A stretch of 64,000 nt of DNA from Pseudoalteromonas piscicida (GCF_002744175.1 NZ_NKHF01000042.1:24058-88057); one strand, 5' to 3'; shown: positions 7,823 to 16,155, numbered from the stretch's first letter. Translations and numbers: made by a program. The notes: generated by a model from the sequence alone, not told the origin.

Positions 7823-8722
7823 TTACGCACCTAACAAACTTGCCATAGTCGTACCAATCGCAAAAGAGAGGGCGGCCGAGATTGCGGCAACACCAACATT
7901 CTTTTGTCTGTTCACTTCATCAGAAATATCTTTACCTGCCAGAATAATTTTTATCATTACAAGGTGTAAGATGATGAACAGAATAATGCTACCAAGCGCA
8001 GCAATACTCCAATACAGTAAACTCGAGATGATATTGTCAGCCACATAAGGCGCTAAACCCGACGCTGCTGTCAATGCCAGTGCTGAGCCGATTAAAAAGC
8101 CCGCATAGCGGATCCCAACTGCGATATTGTTGTCTTTGATTGCTTGCTGTAAACAGTCGCCGCTTTTGTTCGTGCGCTTAAATAATTGCACTCGGTATTG
8201 GCTTACAAGCAGCATACAAATATTACCAATAATAAAGGCTGCAACTACAATCGGTAAACCATACCAGCCCTCAGTTAGCACCCAAAGTAAAGCGGAGCGG
8301 ATCACAATGGCAACACTCACCACATGGCCAAAATCAATCAGCGCTGAGGTAACATTACCTTTTATGATTTCGTCATGTAGGTTCACCTTGCGCAGTGCGA
8401 CTTTGTCTTGGAAGAAGTGGCCAAGTTTAATAAGGACGATACCTACGATGCCATAGCCCGCCATTTGTAGCGCTTCTTGAGCCAAAGAGCTGGCAAAAGC
8501 ACCACTTGAAATACCCGAAATCACGATGGCTAAGCCTGCCAAGCCGCCAGCAAAACTGAGGCCAAATGCAAAGTTGTCTTTTTCTGTGATTTCATCGTTT
8601 GCGTGAAGGTTGGATACCCAACCTTTGATGTATTTTAAGCTAACAAATAACGCGACGATCACCGCCATATCTATTAGCAATGCTTGAAAAGTCCAAGCTG
8701 TTAATCCGTTAAATTGGTACAT
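7823..8722 (-). CDS. Tandem DUF350 membrane protein (YjfL-like)
   Basis: 299 residues with about eight transmembrane segments. DUF350 appears twice: residues ~5-140 and ~150-299, each with a paired-helix pattern (NFAFGLSFAGGLAGLAI and NIAVGIRYAGFLIGSALAL). E. coli YjfL has a single copy of ~130 residues, so this is an internal duplication or fusion. Function is unknown. GGAG lies 7 nt before the ATG. The gene sits between a lipoprotein and the aminopropyltransferase gene, with a 3-nt gap to the latter, so the products may form one membrane complex. Confidence 0.85.
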   Translation of the reverse strand: MYQFNGLTAWTFQALLIDMAVIVALFVSLKYIKGWVSNLHANDEITEKDNFAFGLSFAGGLAGLAIVISGISSGAFASSLAQEALQMAGYGIVGIVLIKLGHFFQDKVALRKVNLHDEIIKGNVTSALIDFGHVVSVAIVIRSALLWVLTEGWYGLPIVVAAFIIGNICMLLVSQYRVQLFKRTNKSGDCLQQAIKDNNIAVGIRYAGFLIGSALALTAASGLAPYVADNIISSLLYWSIAALGSIILFIILHLVMIKIILAGKDISDEVNRQKNVGVAAISAALSFAIGTTMASLLGA

Positions 8723-8745
8723 GTGTTAACTCCGCTATATATGCG

Positions 8746-9684
8746 CTATTTACCCCGGCTTACGCCACGGGAGGTTCTACTTGAGCTATTGCGAACTGAG
8801 CCGTAGCTTGATGTTCTAGAGTAGCTGCTTCGGGTTACTGCAGATGGAGTGTAGCTACTTCGGCTTAACCCTGAAGCGACAGACTTTTTCTTAGCATAGG
8901 GGCTGGTAAATTGCTTGCCCTGACGCTGGTACGATTGTCGCGTACGCTTGGCGAGGTCGGTCTGGCGTTTGTAGCTTTTATAGCTGGTATATCTATGACG
9001 ACCATAGTCACTGTAGTAACTGTATCTTCGGTGCTTACTCCAGCGGCCATATTCTACATCCCCGACAATATCGCCAAGCATGCGATACATGCCGTACCAC
9101 ATCCAAAAGCTAGTGCCGTTAGCGTTCGTTTGCCATTCACCGTAGTTTGCATTGCCGACCAGTTGATTACCGACACCGGTTTCACCGTTAGCAGTTTGCT
9201 CTGCCCGTTGGCTGACTGCACCCACTCGGGCCAGTTTGCCATCCGACATATCGGCTAAAACATTGATGGGATCCGTCAGCGCGTCATTAAACAAGCTGAT
9301 TGACGCTGCTTCTTTTAGCAAGATCGCTTGGTTGATAATGTCGTTACTATTCATGTTAGGAGCGGGGGACTTGAGGGACTGATATCGAGTTAATAAACTC
9401 TGATACAAGGTGCCACTACTTGTTGCGTCTTGGGCAATAATTTGCGCAATTTCGCTGAGTTGAGGTTTTTGCTGACTAAGTACTTTGCCATACTCAGTCA
9501 AAAGGTTGGCATTTCTTACCTGCTTTTTATCAAGTGCTGTCCCCAGTGTGTTAATTGCTGTTGAAGCTTCTTGAAGTGTATGTGTAATGGTTTGCTGGAT
9601 GCGTTCTTCTTTCGATTCGCACCCAAGCATTAGGCTCAAAACACACAGTAGGCTAACCAGTTTCCAAATTCTAAAGTTGGACAT
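8746..9684 (-). CDS. Lipoprotein with Ser/Arg/Tyr-rich tail
   Basis: 312 residues. The N-terminus is a lipoprotein signal ending in the lipobox LMLGC, with Cys22 as the lipidated residue. Residues ~25-140 are helical (IQQTITHTLQEASTAINTLG). A short motif SFWMWYGMYRMLGDIVGDVEYGRW follows near 190. The last ~90 residues are low complexity, rich in Ser, Arg, Tyr and Lys. I do not recognise a named family. It is the first gene of the tight run into DUF350 (23-nt gap), so it is likely an envelope partner of that complex. The basic tail could bind peptidoglycan, LPS or nucleic acid; this is inference. Confidence 0.75.
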   Translation of the reverse strand: MSNFRIWKLVSLLCVLSLMLGCESKEERIQQTITHTLQEASTAINTLGTALDKKQVRNANLLTEYGKVLSQQKPQLSEIAQIIAQDATSSGTLYQSLLTRYQSLKSPAPNMNSNDIINQAILLKEAASISLFNDALTDPINVLADMSDGKLARVGAVSQRAEQTANGETGVGNQLVGNANYGEWQTNANGTSFWMWYGMYRMLGDIVGDVEYGRWSKHRRYSYYSDYGRHRYTSYKSYKRQTDLAKRTRQSYQRQGKQFTSPYAKKKSVASGLSRSSYTPSAVTRSSYSRTSSYGSVRNSSSRTSRGVSRGK

Positions 9685-10053
9685 TCATTGTCACCTAATC
9701 TACCTTGACCATTCAGTTAAATGTGCTGTTTTATTGAGCTTAAGTCAACTCAAACGTGCCATATTTGGCATGTTAAAGAGGCTTAAATTGTAACAATAAA
9801 TCAGTCTAAAGAGTTATTACCCATTCACCTTAACACTTGCTTTGGCATAAACCACAGACGTTAGGTGGGTTGGACTAATAATAGAGTTTATTCATATAGA
9901 AGTTGCACTCGTATGAATGCAACTATCACCACAGCATCAATATAAATCTATAGATGCTACAAGGCTAATACCAAATGTATTAAGTAAATGAACTATTTCA
10001 TCCTTTAAATTGATTAGAGAATTAATTCAATTGGTATAATACACCTATACACC
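9685..10053. other. Intergenic region between lipoprotein and Spo0M genes
   Basis: No gene seen. It should hold the promoter of the lipoprotein operon. A hairpin GTTGCA...TGCAAC lies at about 9903-9924, and a decayed TAATACC...GGTATA repeat copy at 9966-10039. Confidence 0.5.
9966..10039. repeat. Degenerate TAATACC/GGTATA repeat element
   Basis: A 74-bp AT-rich element with imperfect inverted ends (TAATACCAAATG... and ...CAATTGGTATA), downstream of the Spo0M gene. It belongs to the same family as the copies at 16102, 40066 and 54248. Confidence 0.5.
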
Positions 10054-10836
10054 TTAGCAGTTTGCCTCGAGGATGTCATAGATAGCGTCCGCTAATTCCT
10101 CGATGTCTTCTTCGTCAATCACTAATCTGGCTTTTGACTCATCAAGGTCGAGCGCTTCTGCAAAGAAGCCTTTGAAGCCACGAGCTTTACGATCGATTTC
10201 AAAGATGACCTCAAGTTGTTCACCACGATTAAAGAACACCACTTCCACTTCGTCAAAGCGACCATGAAAGTCACCTGCTATTGTTTTAAACTCTAATTCT
10301 TGTACAAATGGAAGACGTGAGAATGATACCTCGTCAATGCCTTCACAATCAGATTCATAGAGTTTAAAGCCAAGGGCTTCTATCGCGTCGATAACCGCCT
10401 GTTGTAGCGCATTAGGAACGATGTGCAAATAATCCCTATCTGATTTATCCAGCGCCATATCAATATCGAGATTAGTGGCAATCCAAGTTTTCGATTGTCC
10501 CACGGTCAGAGGGGTTTCTTCAGCTAGCTCCAGTGCAAATGGAATTTGCTTTTCATCGCCAGGTTCAATAGTGAACTGCTCATTGATATGAAACGCAGCT
10601 AGGGTATGGTTTTTGGTGACGGTGATCGTCTCTCCTTCACTGTCTTCTTTTTCAACGGTGTAGTTACACATTACCTTAAGATCTATCTTGTTGATCTCTT
10701 GAGCAACTTTTCCACCTTTGATAATAACCGTTCCAGAAATTTCTTCGCCAGGGAAGGCTTGATGATGATCTAAAATGGTATCTACTTTTGCTGCACCGAT
10801 ACCAACCGCGCCAAGGGCTTTTTTGAAAAAAGACAT
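10054..10836 (-). CDS. Sporulation-control Spo0M family protein
   Basis: 260 residues of the Spo0M (arrestin-like) family. The start MSFFKKALGAVGIGAAKVDTIL and the following FPGEEISGTVIIKGG match the family's N-terminal beta-sandwich. The middle has PLTVGQSKTWIATNLDIDMALDKSDRDYLHIVPN, also typical. The C-terminus is acidic. Outside Bacillus the role is unclear; arrestin-like folds usually act as adaptors. The start at 10836 is chosen because AAGGATG lies 6 nt upstream; an ATG six bases earlier is too close to it. The gene is co-oriented with the yjf-like cluster, ~370 nt upstream, and may act with it. Confidence 0.85.
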   Translation of the reverse strand: MSFFKKALGAVGIGAAKVDTILDHHQAFPGEEISGTVIIKGGKVAQEINKIDLKVMCNYTVEKEDSEGETITVTKNHTLAAFHINEQFTIEPGDEKQIPFALELAEETPLTVGQSKTWIATNLDIDMALDKSDRDYLHIVPNALQQAVIDAIEALGFKLYESDCEGIDEVSFSRLPFVQELEFKTIAGDFHGRFDEVEVVFFNRGEQLEVIFEIDRKARGFKGFFAEALDLDESKARLVIDEEDIEELADAIYDILEANC

Positions 10837-11046
10837 ATTCATCCTTATTTATGTTGTGACCTTCCATCATGGAAAGTGTTGCCGTGTCGATTATAGGAAT
10901 TATTATTGATTCGTCAATGGCTTTCCTTACACAAGCGCAATGCTTTGAAAATAATTTTTTATGATTTACTCAGTTATTAATCATAATTCGAAAAATTGGT
11001 ATATTCTTTTTATAAAGATAGCCTTAAACGAGCTTAGTTCATTAGC

Positions 11047-12051
11047 ATGTACCCAGTAGTTATATTCAAGCTTATAGGATGGTGGAACAAAATGTTGCAT
11101 GGCCTAATGATACCGGAGCGCCGTGCTTCCTATCCAGCGTCCGCTGTGCAGCCAAGCTATGAAGAGCTAGCATCAACATTAAGCGCAATGCCGGATCTGA
11201 TGTTTGAGTTGGACGAACAAGGCCGTCATTGGGATGCCAGAATACTACGCCCCGAATTACTTGTTGCGCCGGCCGAACAGCTCATTGGACATACCGTTGC
11301 TGAGGTGATGCCTGAGGCTGCGGCTAACACTGTGATGCAAGCGCTTAAAGACGCGAAACAAAACGGTTACTGTCATGGCTGTCATATTCATTTACCCACA
11401 GCCATAGGTGAGCGTTGGTTTGAAATATCAATTGCACGTAAAGTGGTAAACCCAGATGAACCCCATGAGTTGACACGTTTTATTGTGCTTTCTCGTGATA
11501 TTAACGAGCGCAAATTAGAGTATCTAGAAGCTGAAAAGCTTGCTTATCATGACCAACTGACAGGACTTCCTAACCGACATATTCTCCATCATGGTTTGAT
11601 GGATAAGCTTTTTACTCAACAACAAAGAGGCTGCTACAGCGCAGTATTATTTTTAGATCTAGATGATTTTAAACAGGTCAATGATTCCTATGGTCATCAT
11701 ACGGGAGACTTACTGCTTAAGGCCGTTTCATTGCGGTTAAGCGCCTCAGTAAGGCAAGATGATGCGGTGATCCGTTGGGGGGGCGATGAGTTTATCATTA
11801 TTATTACTCACCTTTCTCCCAAGCTGCAAGACGCTGAGCTTCAAGTTGCGACGATTTGTCAGCAAATAATAGACAAAATAGATAAACCTTACTTGCTTGA
11901 GGAACAAAAAGTATCATGCAAAATCAGTATCGGTGCTTGCCTGTTTAACAACCTCGATGTTGGCATCGAAACTGTTGTCCAATGTGCAGACGCGGCAATG
12001 TATCAAGCAAAGCAATCAAACCACGAAAAGTATGCGTTTCACGTCAGTTAA
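11047..12051 (+). CDS. PAS-GGDEF diguanylate cyclase
   Basis: 334 residues, no membrane segment. A PAS domain covers ~28-160 (LSAMPDLMFELDEQGRHWDARI, then ERWFEISIARKVV). A GGDEF domain covers ~165-330. The signature WGGDEF is intact, and an RxxD inhibition site (RQDD) precedes it by five residues, as in feedback-inhibited enzymes. It is predicted to make cyclic di-GMP in the cytoplasm under a sensed ligand or redox signal. The start is uncertain: 11047 has no clear ribosome site, while ATG at 11092 is preceded by GGTGG. It stands alone as a transcription unit. Confidence 0.88.
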   Translation: MYPVVIFKLIGWWNKMLHGLMIPERRASYPASAVQPSYEELASTLSAMPDLMFELDEQGRHWDARILRPELLVAPAEQLIGHTVAEVMPEAAANTVMQALKDAKQNGYCHGCHIHLPTAIGERWFEISIARKVVNPDEPHELTRFIVLSRDINERKLEYLEAEKLAYHDQLTGLPNRHILHHGLMDKLFTQQQRGCYSAVLFLDLDDFKQVNDSYGHHTGDLLLKAVSLRLSASVRQDDAVIRWGGDEFIIIITHLSPKLQDAELQVATICQQIIDKIDKPYLLEEQKVSCKISIGACLFNNLDVGIETVVQCADAAMYQAKQSNHEKYAFHVS

Positions 12052-12148
12052 TAACAGGGCGTGTTTATTATCATCACAGTGGAAATTCATCTGACAATAG
12101 CGCCAATCATGATACACTTCGCGACTTTTCAGCAGTTCGAGGTAGAGA

Positions 12149-13507
12149 ATGAAAGTCGGGTTTGATTACGGAAGTTCCAATTGTGCGATGGGTGTCATGC
12201 AAAATGGGGAAGTAGACTTACTGCGCCTTGAACAAGATAAAGCTTATCTGCCCTCCACTATGTATGCGATGCACAATGCGTTGATCCCTACTTTTGTTAA
12301 TCGTCACCTTAATGGCGCGGATGTCGATTACACACAATCTCGTCAAGGTTTACTCAATGTCGCTCAGCAGGCGAAACGAGATTTAGACCTTACCCCACAA
12401 GAAACGGGGGTATTTTTCGGCCAACAGGCGATCAGTGAATATATCGAGTTCCCCGAAGAAGGCTTCTTCGTAAAGTCGCCAAAGTCTTTCTTTGGTGCGG
12501 TTGGACTTAAGCCCCAACAAATCGCATTTTTTGAAGACATCGCTGCGGCCATGATGATTGAAATAAAACATCGGGCTGAGTCGCAACTACAACAAACCAT
12601 CACAGATACGGTAATAGGCCGACCGGTTAACTTCCAGTCTGTAGGCGGTGAAGAAAGTAACCAGCAAGCTATCAGTATTCTAACTACAGCTGCAAAGCGA
12701 GCCGGGTTCAAGGAGGTAGACTTCCTATTTGAGCCATTGGCCGCTGGGATTGAATACGAAAGCCGCCTTACCCAAGATAAATTAGTATTGGTGGTCGATA
12801 TTGGCGGTGGTACGAGCGACTGTTCGTTTGTACGTATGGGGCCGAGCTTTCGCAATAACAGTCAACGACAGCAAGACTTCTTGGCGCATACAGGCAAACG
12901 TGTTGGTGGTAATGACTTAGATATTGCCTTGGCATATCATCAACTCATGCCGTTGTGTGGCCTAGGTTCCACCCTGGGCTCAGGGTTGCCAATGCCAAGC
13001 CAGTTATATTGGCAGGCATGTAAAATCAACGACATCCAATCTCAGTTAGACTTTTACAGCGACAAACTAACCCGTGAATTACAAAGTATGTTACGGGATG
13101 TGGCTGAGCCCGATAAACTGGCGAGATTGCTCTGTATTCAGCAAAACAAATTGACTCATCAAGTGGTGCGTGAAGGTGAGCTTGGCAAAATCGCGTTGTC
13201 TGAACAGGCTCAGTTTAATGCCGATCTGGGTTTTATTGAGCCCCACTTAGCACAAACGTTTACGCAGCAGGATTTTGCCGATTCCGTGATGTCGAACCTA
13301 GAACAAATGGGGGCGCTTGCCAAAGAAGCCATCAACCAAGCAGGGGCTAAGCCTGATGTGATTTATTTAACTGGTGGTAGTGCGCAGTCTCCTTTGCTAA
13401 AGGCTACATTGGCACAGCAAATTGGAGATATCGACATGGTCAATGGTGATAACTTCGGTAGTGTTACCGCTGGCTTAACTAAGTGGGCGGACAAGATATT
13501 TAACTAA
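12149..13507 (+). CDS. yegD: Hsp70 family protein YegD
   Basis: 452 residues, matching the YegD family in length and order. The ATPase fold motifs are present: phosphate loop 1 VGFDYGSSNCAMGV, phosphate loop 2 LVVDIGGGTSDCSF and the adenosine motif YLTGGSAQSPLL. It lacks the long substrate-binding and lid domains of DnaK, so it is a short atypical Hsp70. Role and clients are not known. GAGG lies about 6 nt before the ATG. A weak hairpin follows between this gene and convergent mgsA. Confidence 0.88.
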   Translation: MKVGFDYGSSNCAMGVMQNGEVDLLRLEQDKAYLPSTMYAMHNALIPTFVNRHLNGADVDYTQSRQGLLNVAQQAKRDLDLTPQETGVFFGQQAISEYIEFPEEGFFVKSPKSFFGAVGLKPQQIAFFEDIAAAMMIEIKHRAESQLQQTITDTVIGRPVNFQSVGGEESNQQAISILTTAAKRAGFKEVDFLFEPLAAGIEYESRLTQDKLVLVVDIGGGTSDCSFVRMGPSFRNNSQRQQDFLAHTGKRVGGNDLDIALAYHQLMPLCGLGSTLGSGLPMPSQLYWQACKINDIQSQLDFYSDKLTRELQSMLRDVAEPDKLARLLCIQQNKLTHQVVREGELGKIALSEQAQFNADLGFIEPHLAQTFTQQDFADSVMSNLEQMGALAKEAINQAGAKPDVIYLTGGSAQSPLLKATLAQQIGDIDMVNGDNFGSVTAGLTKWADKIFN

Positions 13508-13589
13508 CCTGAGGTTTGGGTAAATAATGCGCCAACTCAGCGTTTTTAAAATCACCTTAAAGTATTTTCTGATCTAGCCAGAGCGCTTT

Positions 13590-13630
13590 GGGGGGAGCAC
13601 CGCTTGTGCATCTTGCTCTCGTTCAGGTTA
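13590..13630 (+). repeat. Partial dispersed repeat (AGCACCG...GTTCAGGTTA)
   Basis: GGGGGGAGCACCGCTTG...GCTCTCGTTCAGGTTA resembles the element copies near 40.1 and 41.1 kb. It lies in the gap after yegD and looks like a short decayed copy. Confidence 0.4.
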
Positions 13631-13651
13631 ACTAGCCTTACTTATAATCAA

Positions 13652-13674
13652 AGAAGCGGTAATAAGCCGCTTCT
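13652..13674. terminator. Weak hairpin between yegD and mgsA
   Basis: AGAAGCGG pairs with CCGCTTCT across a 7-nt loop in a convergent gap. Flanking T-runs are short, so it is a weak bidirectional terminator. Confidence 0.5.
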
Positions 13675-13690
13675 CCTTAGTGCGATTGTA

Positions 13691-14149
13691 TCAATCCAAA
13701 CGGCTAGCAAGATACTGCTCGTAGTCTGGCAAGTGCCTTTCAATTGGTTGGTTCATTTTATCACAGGCCATTAGTAAATCTGCCGTCGCTTCATTACACG
13801 CAACGGGAATATTCCATACCGCAGCCAGTCTTAGCAGTGCTTTCACATCAGGATCGTGAGGCTGAGATGCCAGTGGGTCCCAAAAGAAAATCAGCACATG
13901 AACATCTTGCTCAGCGATTTTTGCACCAATCTGTTGATCGCCACCCATCGGGCCGCTAAACAGTTTAGTTACCGTAAGCCCTGTATTTTTTTCAATAAGA
14001 TTACCTGTTGTGCCAGTGGCATAAAGCTTATGCTGTTTAAGGCTGGTTAAATGAGTCTTACACCAATCAAGCAGCGCAGGTTTCATTCCATCGTGTGCCA
14101 CTAAAGCAATATGCTTTTTAGCCGGCAGCGGTTGTGAACGTTTTTGCAT
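13691..14149 (-). CDS. mgsA: Methylglyoxal synthase
   Basis: 152 residues, the same length as the E. coli enzyme. It converts dihydroxyacetone phosphate to methylglyoxal and phosphate, a glycolytic bypass that relieves phosphate starvation. The family motifs are intact: KHIALVAHDGMK, YATGTTGNLIEK, SGPMGGDQQIGA with the catalytic Asp, and FFWDPL with PHDPDVKALLRLA. AGGAG lies 8 nt before the ATG at 14149; two TTG codons just upstream would also extend the frame but are less suitable. It is convergent with yegD. Confidence 0.95.
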   Translation of the reverse strand: MQKRSQPLPAKKHIALVAHDGMKPALLDWCKTHLTSLKQHKLYATGTTGNLIEKNTGLTVTKLFSGPMGGDQQIGAKIAEQDVHVLIFFWDPLASQPHDPDVKALLRLAAVWNIPVACNEATADLLMACDKMNQPIERHLPDYEQYLASRLD

Positions 14150-14257
14150 CAACAATACTCCTATGAGTGTTATCTAGACCCAAGTTATATCAACCAAACT
14201 GCTGCAAAAACAAACTTGAAAGATAAACAGGCCCTAACTTTCTATTCTGAGTTCTGG

Positions 14258-14893
14258 CTAAAGTAGCAAATTAACCGCCAGCGCAATAAAAATCATGCCA
14301 GAGATACGATCGATCCAAATAGGTGCCGCCGGATGCTGCCTAAAGTAACGCGCAATTTTATCGCCACCGTAAATATACAGGCAGTCAATGGGGAAGGCTA
14401 AAATTGGGTAGAGTAGACCAAACATTGCCAGTTGCACAGTCGTGGAGGTTGCCAAGCTACTGTCCACAAATTGAGGAATAAAAGCGATGAAGAAGAGCGC
14501 CACCTTTGGGTTTAACACTTCGGTCATCATTGCCTGAAACATCACATTTTTGCGCTTTTTAGTGCTGACATGTGGTTTGTCTTCACAATCAAGTTGTGAC
14601 GTGCCTAGTGTATCTTTGATGGTCATGATACCTAGGTAGGCCAAATAAGCTGCGCCGAGATACTGCACTGTGGCATACGCTGTTGCGGATGCTTTTAATA
14701 ATGCCGACAAACCGATAACGGCAAACAAAGTATGGACAACCCCACCTAGTGCAAATCCCAGTGCACTTTGCATACCTGCAACGCGACCATTGGTGAAGGT
14801 TTGCGCCATTAAAAAGGCATTTGAAGGCCCAGGCGCCACCGCTATCACAGTACTGGCGATTAAAAATGAAAGTAAGTATTCAAGGTTTAGCAT
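14258..14893 (-). CDS. LysE/RhtB family exporter
   Basis: 211 residues with about six transmembrane segments. The N-terminal signature APGPSNAFLMAQTFTNGRVAGMQSALGF is characteristic of LysE/RhtB amino-acid and small-metabolite exporters; the substrate cannot be told from sequence. Its start lies 11 nt after the stop of the S24 repressor gene on the same strand. The two are therefore probably co-transcribed, which would place export under the repressor's own feedback. Confidence 0.85.
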   Translation of the reverse strand: MLNLEYLLSFLIASTVIAVAPGPSNAFLMAQTFTNGRVAGMQSALGFALGGVVHTLFAVIGLSALLKASATAYATVQYLGAAYLAYLGIMTIKDTLGTSQLDCEDKPHVSTKKRKNVMFQAMMTEVLNPKVALFFIAFIPQFVDSSLATSTTVQLAMFGLLYPILAFPIDCLYIYGGDKIARYFRQHPAAPIWIDRISGMIFIALAVNLLL

Positions 14894-14904
14894 CGCTGTT
14901 CTTA

Positions 14905-15588
14905 TTATATGAGGTCTTTACCAATCCATACCACTTTACCGAGGATCTCCAATTGCTCTAATTCATTCGGCATAACAACTTGTTCCTTGTATTCTTTATT
15001 ATCACTTATTAATCGTACCGAACCATCAAAGTTCTGCTGCAAGCGCTTAGCATAAAGCTCTTCGCCAAGCCGAACGACATAGATCAGCCCTTCACTGAGT
15101 TTTTTGTCGGATAGATCAACCAAAATGGTGTTGTTGTTATGTATGGTAGGCTCCATCGAGTCGCCTTTTGCAAACACCACAACAAGTTGTGACTTATCTA
15201 GATTTTTAAACTCAATCCATTTTTTTCTGAATGCAAGATAGCGAGCAACTTCAGCATTTTGGTTAAATGCGCCATACCCAGTACTTACAGAAACATGGTA
15301 ACCAGGTACAACGATGAAGTCCTCATTAAACTCATCCAGTGAAATGCTTTGCTGAACAATGGGTGATTGGCTATTACAGTCAATAGGCACACCGGTTACT
15401 AACCACATTAGGTCGACATTAGCTTGTTTTGCAATACGCTCAATAACGCTAAGCTTAGGATCTTCACCTTTTAATATTCTGCGCAGTGTTCCTTCTGATA
15501 CATCAATTTTTAACGCAAAAGCTCTAATACTGTCTGGCTTGATCGCATATTCTACGCGTTCCGCTAGGCTCATGAGACTTTGTTCCAT
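14905..15588 (-). CDS. CI/LexA-like repressor with S24 peptidase domain
   Basis: 227 residues. An HTH domain occupies ~5-60 (IRAFALKIDVSEGTLRRILKG), and a LexA-fold S24 domain ~85-227. The catalytic pair is visible: Ser144 in AKGDSMEPTI and Lys181 in ELYAKRLQ. The expected scissile Ala-Gly is replaced by Thr103-Gly104 (SVSTGYGAF), so self-cleavage may be weak or absent. Phage repressors of this class answer RecA or a metabolite. The start at 15588 has AAGAGG 6 nt upstream. A divergent small HTH gene lies across 228 nt, a CI/Cro-like arrangement, but no other phage gene is near. It may control the downstream LysE gene. Confidence 0.88.
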   Translation of the reverse strand: MEQSLMSLAERVEYAIKPDSIRAFALKIDVSEGTLRRILKGEDPKLSVIERIAKQANVDLMWLVTGVPIDCNSQSPIVQQSISLDEFNEDFIVVPGYHVSVSTGYGAFNQNAEVARYLAFRKKWIEFKNLDKSQLVVVFAKGDSMEPTIHNNNTILVDLSDKKLSEGLIYVVRLGEELYAKRLQQNFDGSVRLISDNKEYKEQVVMPNELEQLEILGKVVWIGKDLI

Positions 15589-15654
15589 GCGTTGCCTCTT
15601 AAACAATGATACGTGTGCGTCATTATATGGACTATTTTTTACGAAGTAAAATCA

Positions 15655-15667
15655 TTTGCGACGCAAA
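15655..15667. promoter_or_regulatory. TTTGCG-A-CGCAAA operator-like palindrome
   Basis: A perfect 6+6 inverted repeat 67 nt upstream of the S24 repressor gene. The same half-site (TTGCG or GCGTAA) recurs several times across the divergent region, which suggests repressor binding sites. Confidence 0.5.
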
Positions 15668-15752
15668 AAAGATCCATTTTTTCGTTGAAATGCGTAAAAA
15701 ATAGATCTATCATCTTCATTAAATTACGCAGTTGATGCATTTAGTCAGTTTT

Positions 15753-15796
15753 TTGCGTAAATAAATGACTAGGCTTTACTTCATTTATTTGCGCAA
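15753..15796. promoter_or_regulatory. Inverted repeat at the Cro-like gene promoter
   Basis: TTGCGTAAATAAATGA (15753-15768) pairs with TCATTTATTTGCGCAA (15781-15796) in 15 of 16 positions, with a 12-nt spacer. It lies 20 nt before the small HTH gene, where an operator would overlap the promoter. Confidence 0.5.
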
Positions 15797-15816
15797 CTTT
15801 TTAAGGAAAGAGTGTG

Positions 15817-16071
15817 ATGTTAATGAGCCAACCATTAATTTGTGAACGTGCACCATTAGGTGCGGCAATATTAAGATTTGCGCGCCAAGCTCGAGGTTTT
15901 ACACAAGCTGAGTCGGCCGCAAGCTATGGTATTGAAGAGCGGACGCTTAGAAGGTGGGAAAACAACGAGTATAACCCTAAATGGAATGACGTTATCGCGT
16001 TAGTTGAAGATGTTTATTTAATGGATATTGTAAACGTGATCGTAGGATTAAGAACATCCAATGCTGCGTAA
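15817..16071 (+). CDS. Small HTH (Cro-like) regulator
   Basis: 84 residues with one XRE-type HTH (LRFARQARGFTQAESAASYGIEERTLRRWENNEYNP), which reads as a DNA-binding domain with a conserved WENN end. The rest is short and hydrophobic. It faces the S24 repressor gene and may oppose it, as Cro opposes CI; this is inference. AAGGA lies 9 nt before the ATG at 15817; a GTG three bases earlier is in frame. A terminator follows at once, so it is monocistronic. Confidence 0.8.
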   Translation: MLMSQPLICERAPLGAAILRFARQARGFTQAESAASYGIEERTLRRWENNEYNPKWNDVIALVEDVYLMDIVNVIVGLRTSNAA

Positions 16072-16076
16072 AAAAT

Positions 16077-16100
16077 AAAAGCCAGCAAAAGCTGGCTTTT
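16077..16100 (+). terminator. Terminator after the small HTH gene
   Basis: AAAAGCCAGC pairs with GCTGGCTTTT across AAAA, followed directly by AT-rich sequence. It lies 6 nt past the stop codon. Confidence 0.85.
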
Positions 16101-16101
16101 A

Positions 16102-16133
16102 TAATACCAATTGAATTAATTCAATTGGTATTA
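16102..16133. repeat. 32-bp perfect palindrome, TAATACCAATTG family
   Basis: The half TAATACCAATTGAATT is followed by its exact reverse complement. It is the cleanest copy of the repeat family in this window and sits between the terminator and the putA stop. It may be a joined pair of element ends without the usual interior. Confidence 0.7.
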
Positions 16134-16155
16134 GATGCAATAGTAAATCGCGCTA

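Noticed and set aside
9054..9258. ORFs opposite the lipoprotein gene
   Set aside because: They mirror the repetitive Ser/Arg tail and lack ribosome sites; the lipoprotein frame has a signal and lipobox.
12364..12855. 163-codon minus-strand ORF inside yegD
   Set aside because: It is antisense to conserved Hsp70 motifs and reads like a shadow frame (Ser/Cys/Pro-rich).
14905..16071. Prophage
   Set aside because: Only a repressor and a Cro-like gene are present; no integrase, capsid, tail or att sites were seen nearby.
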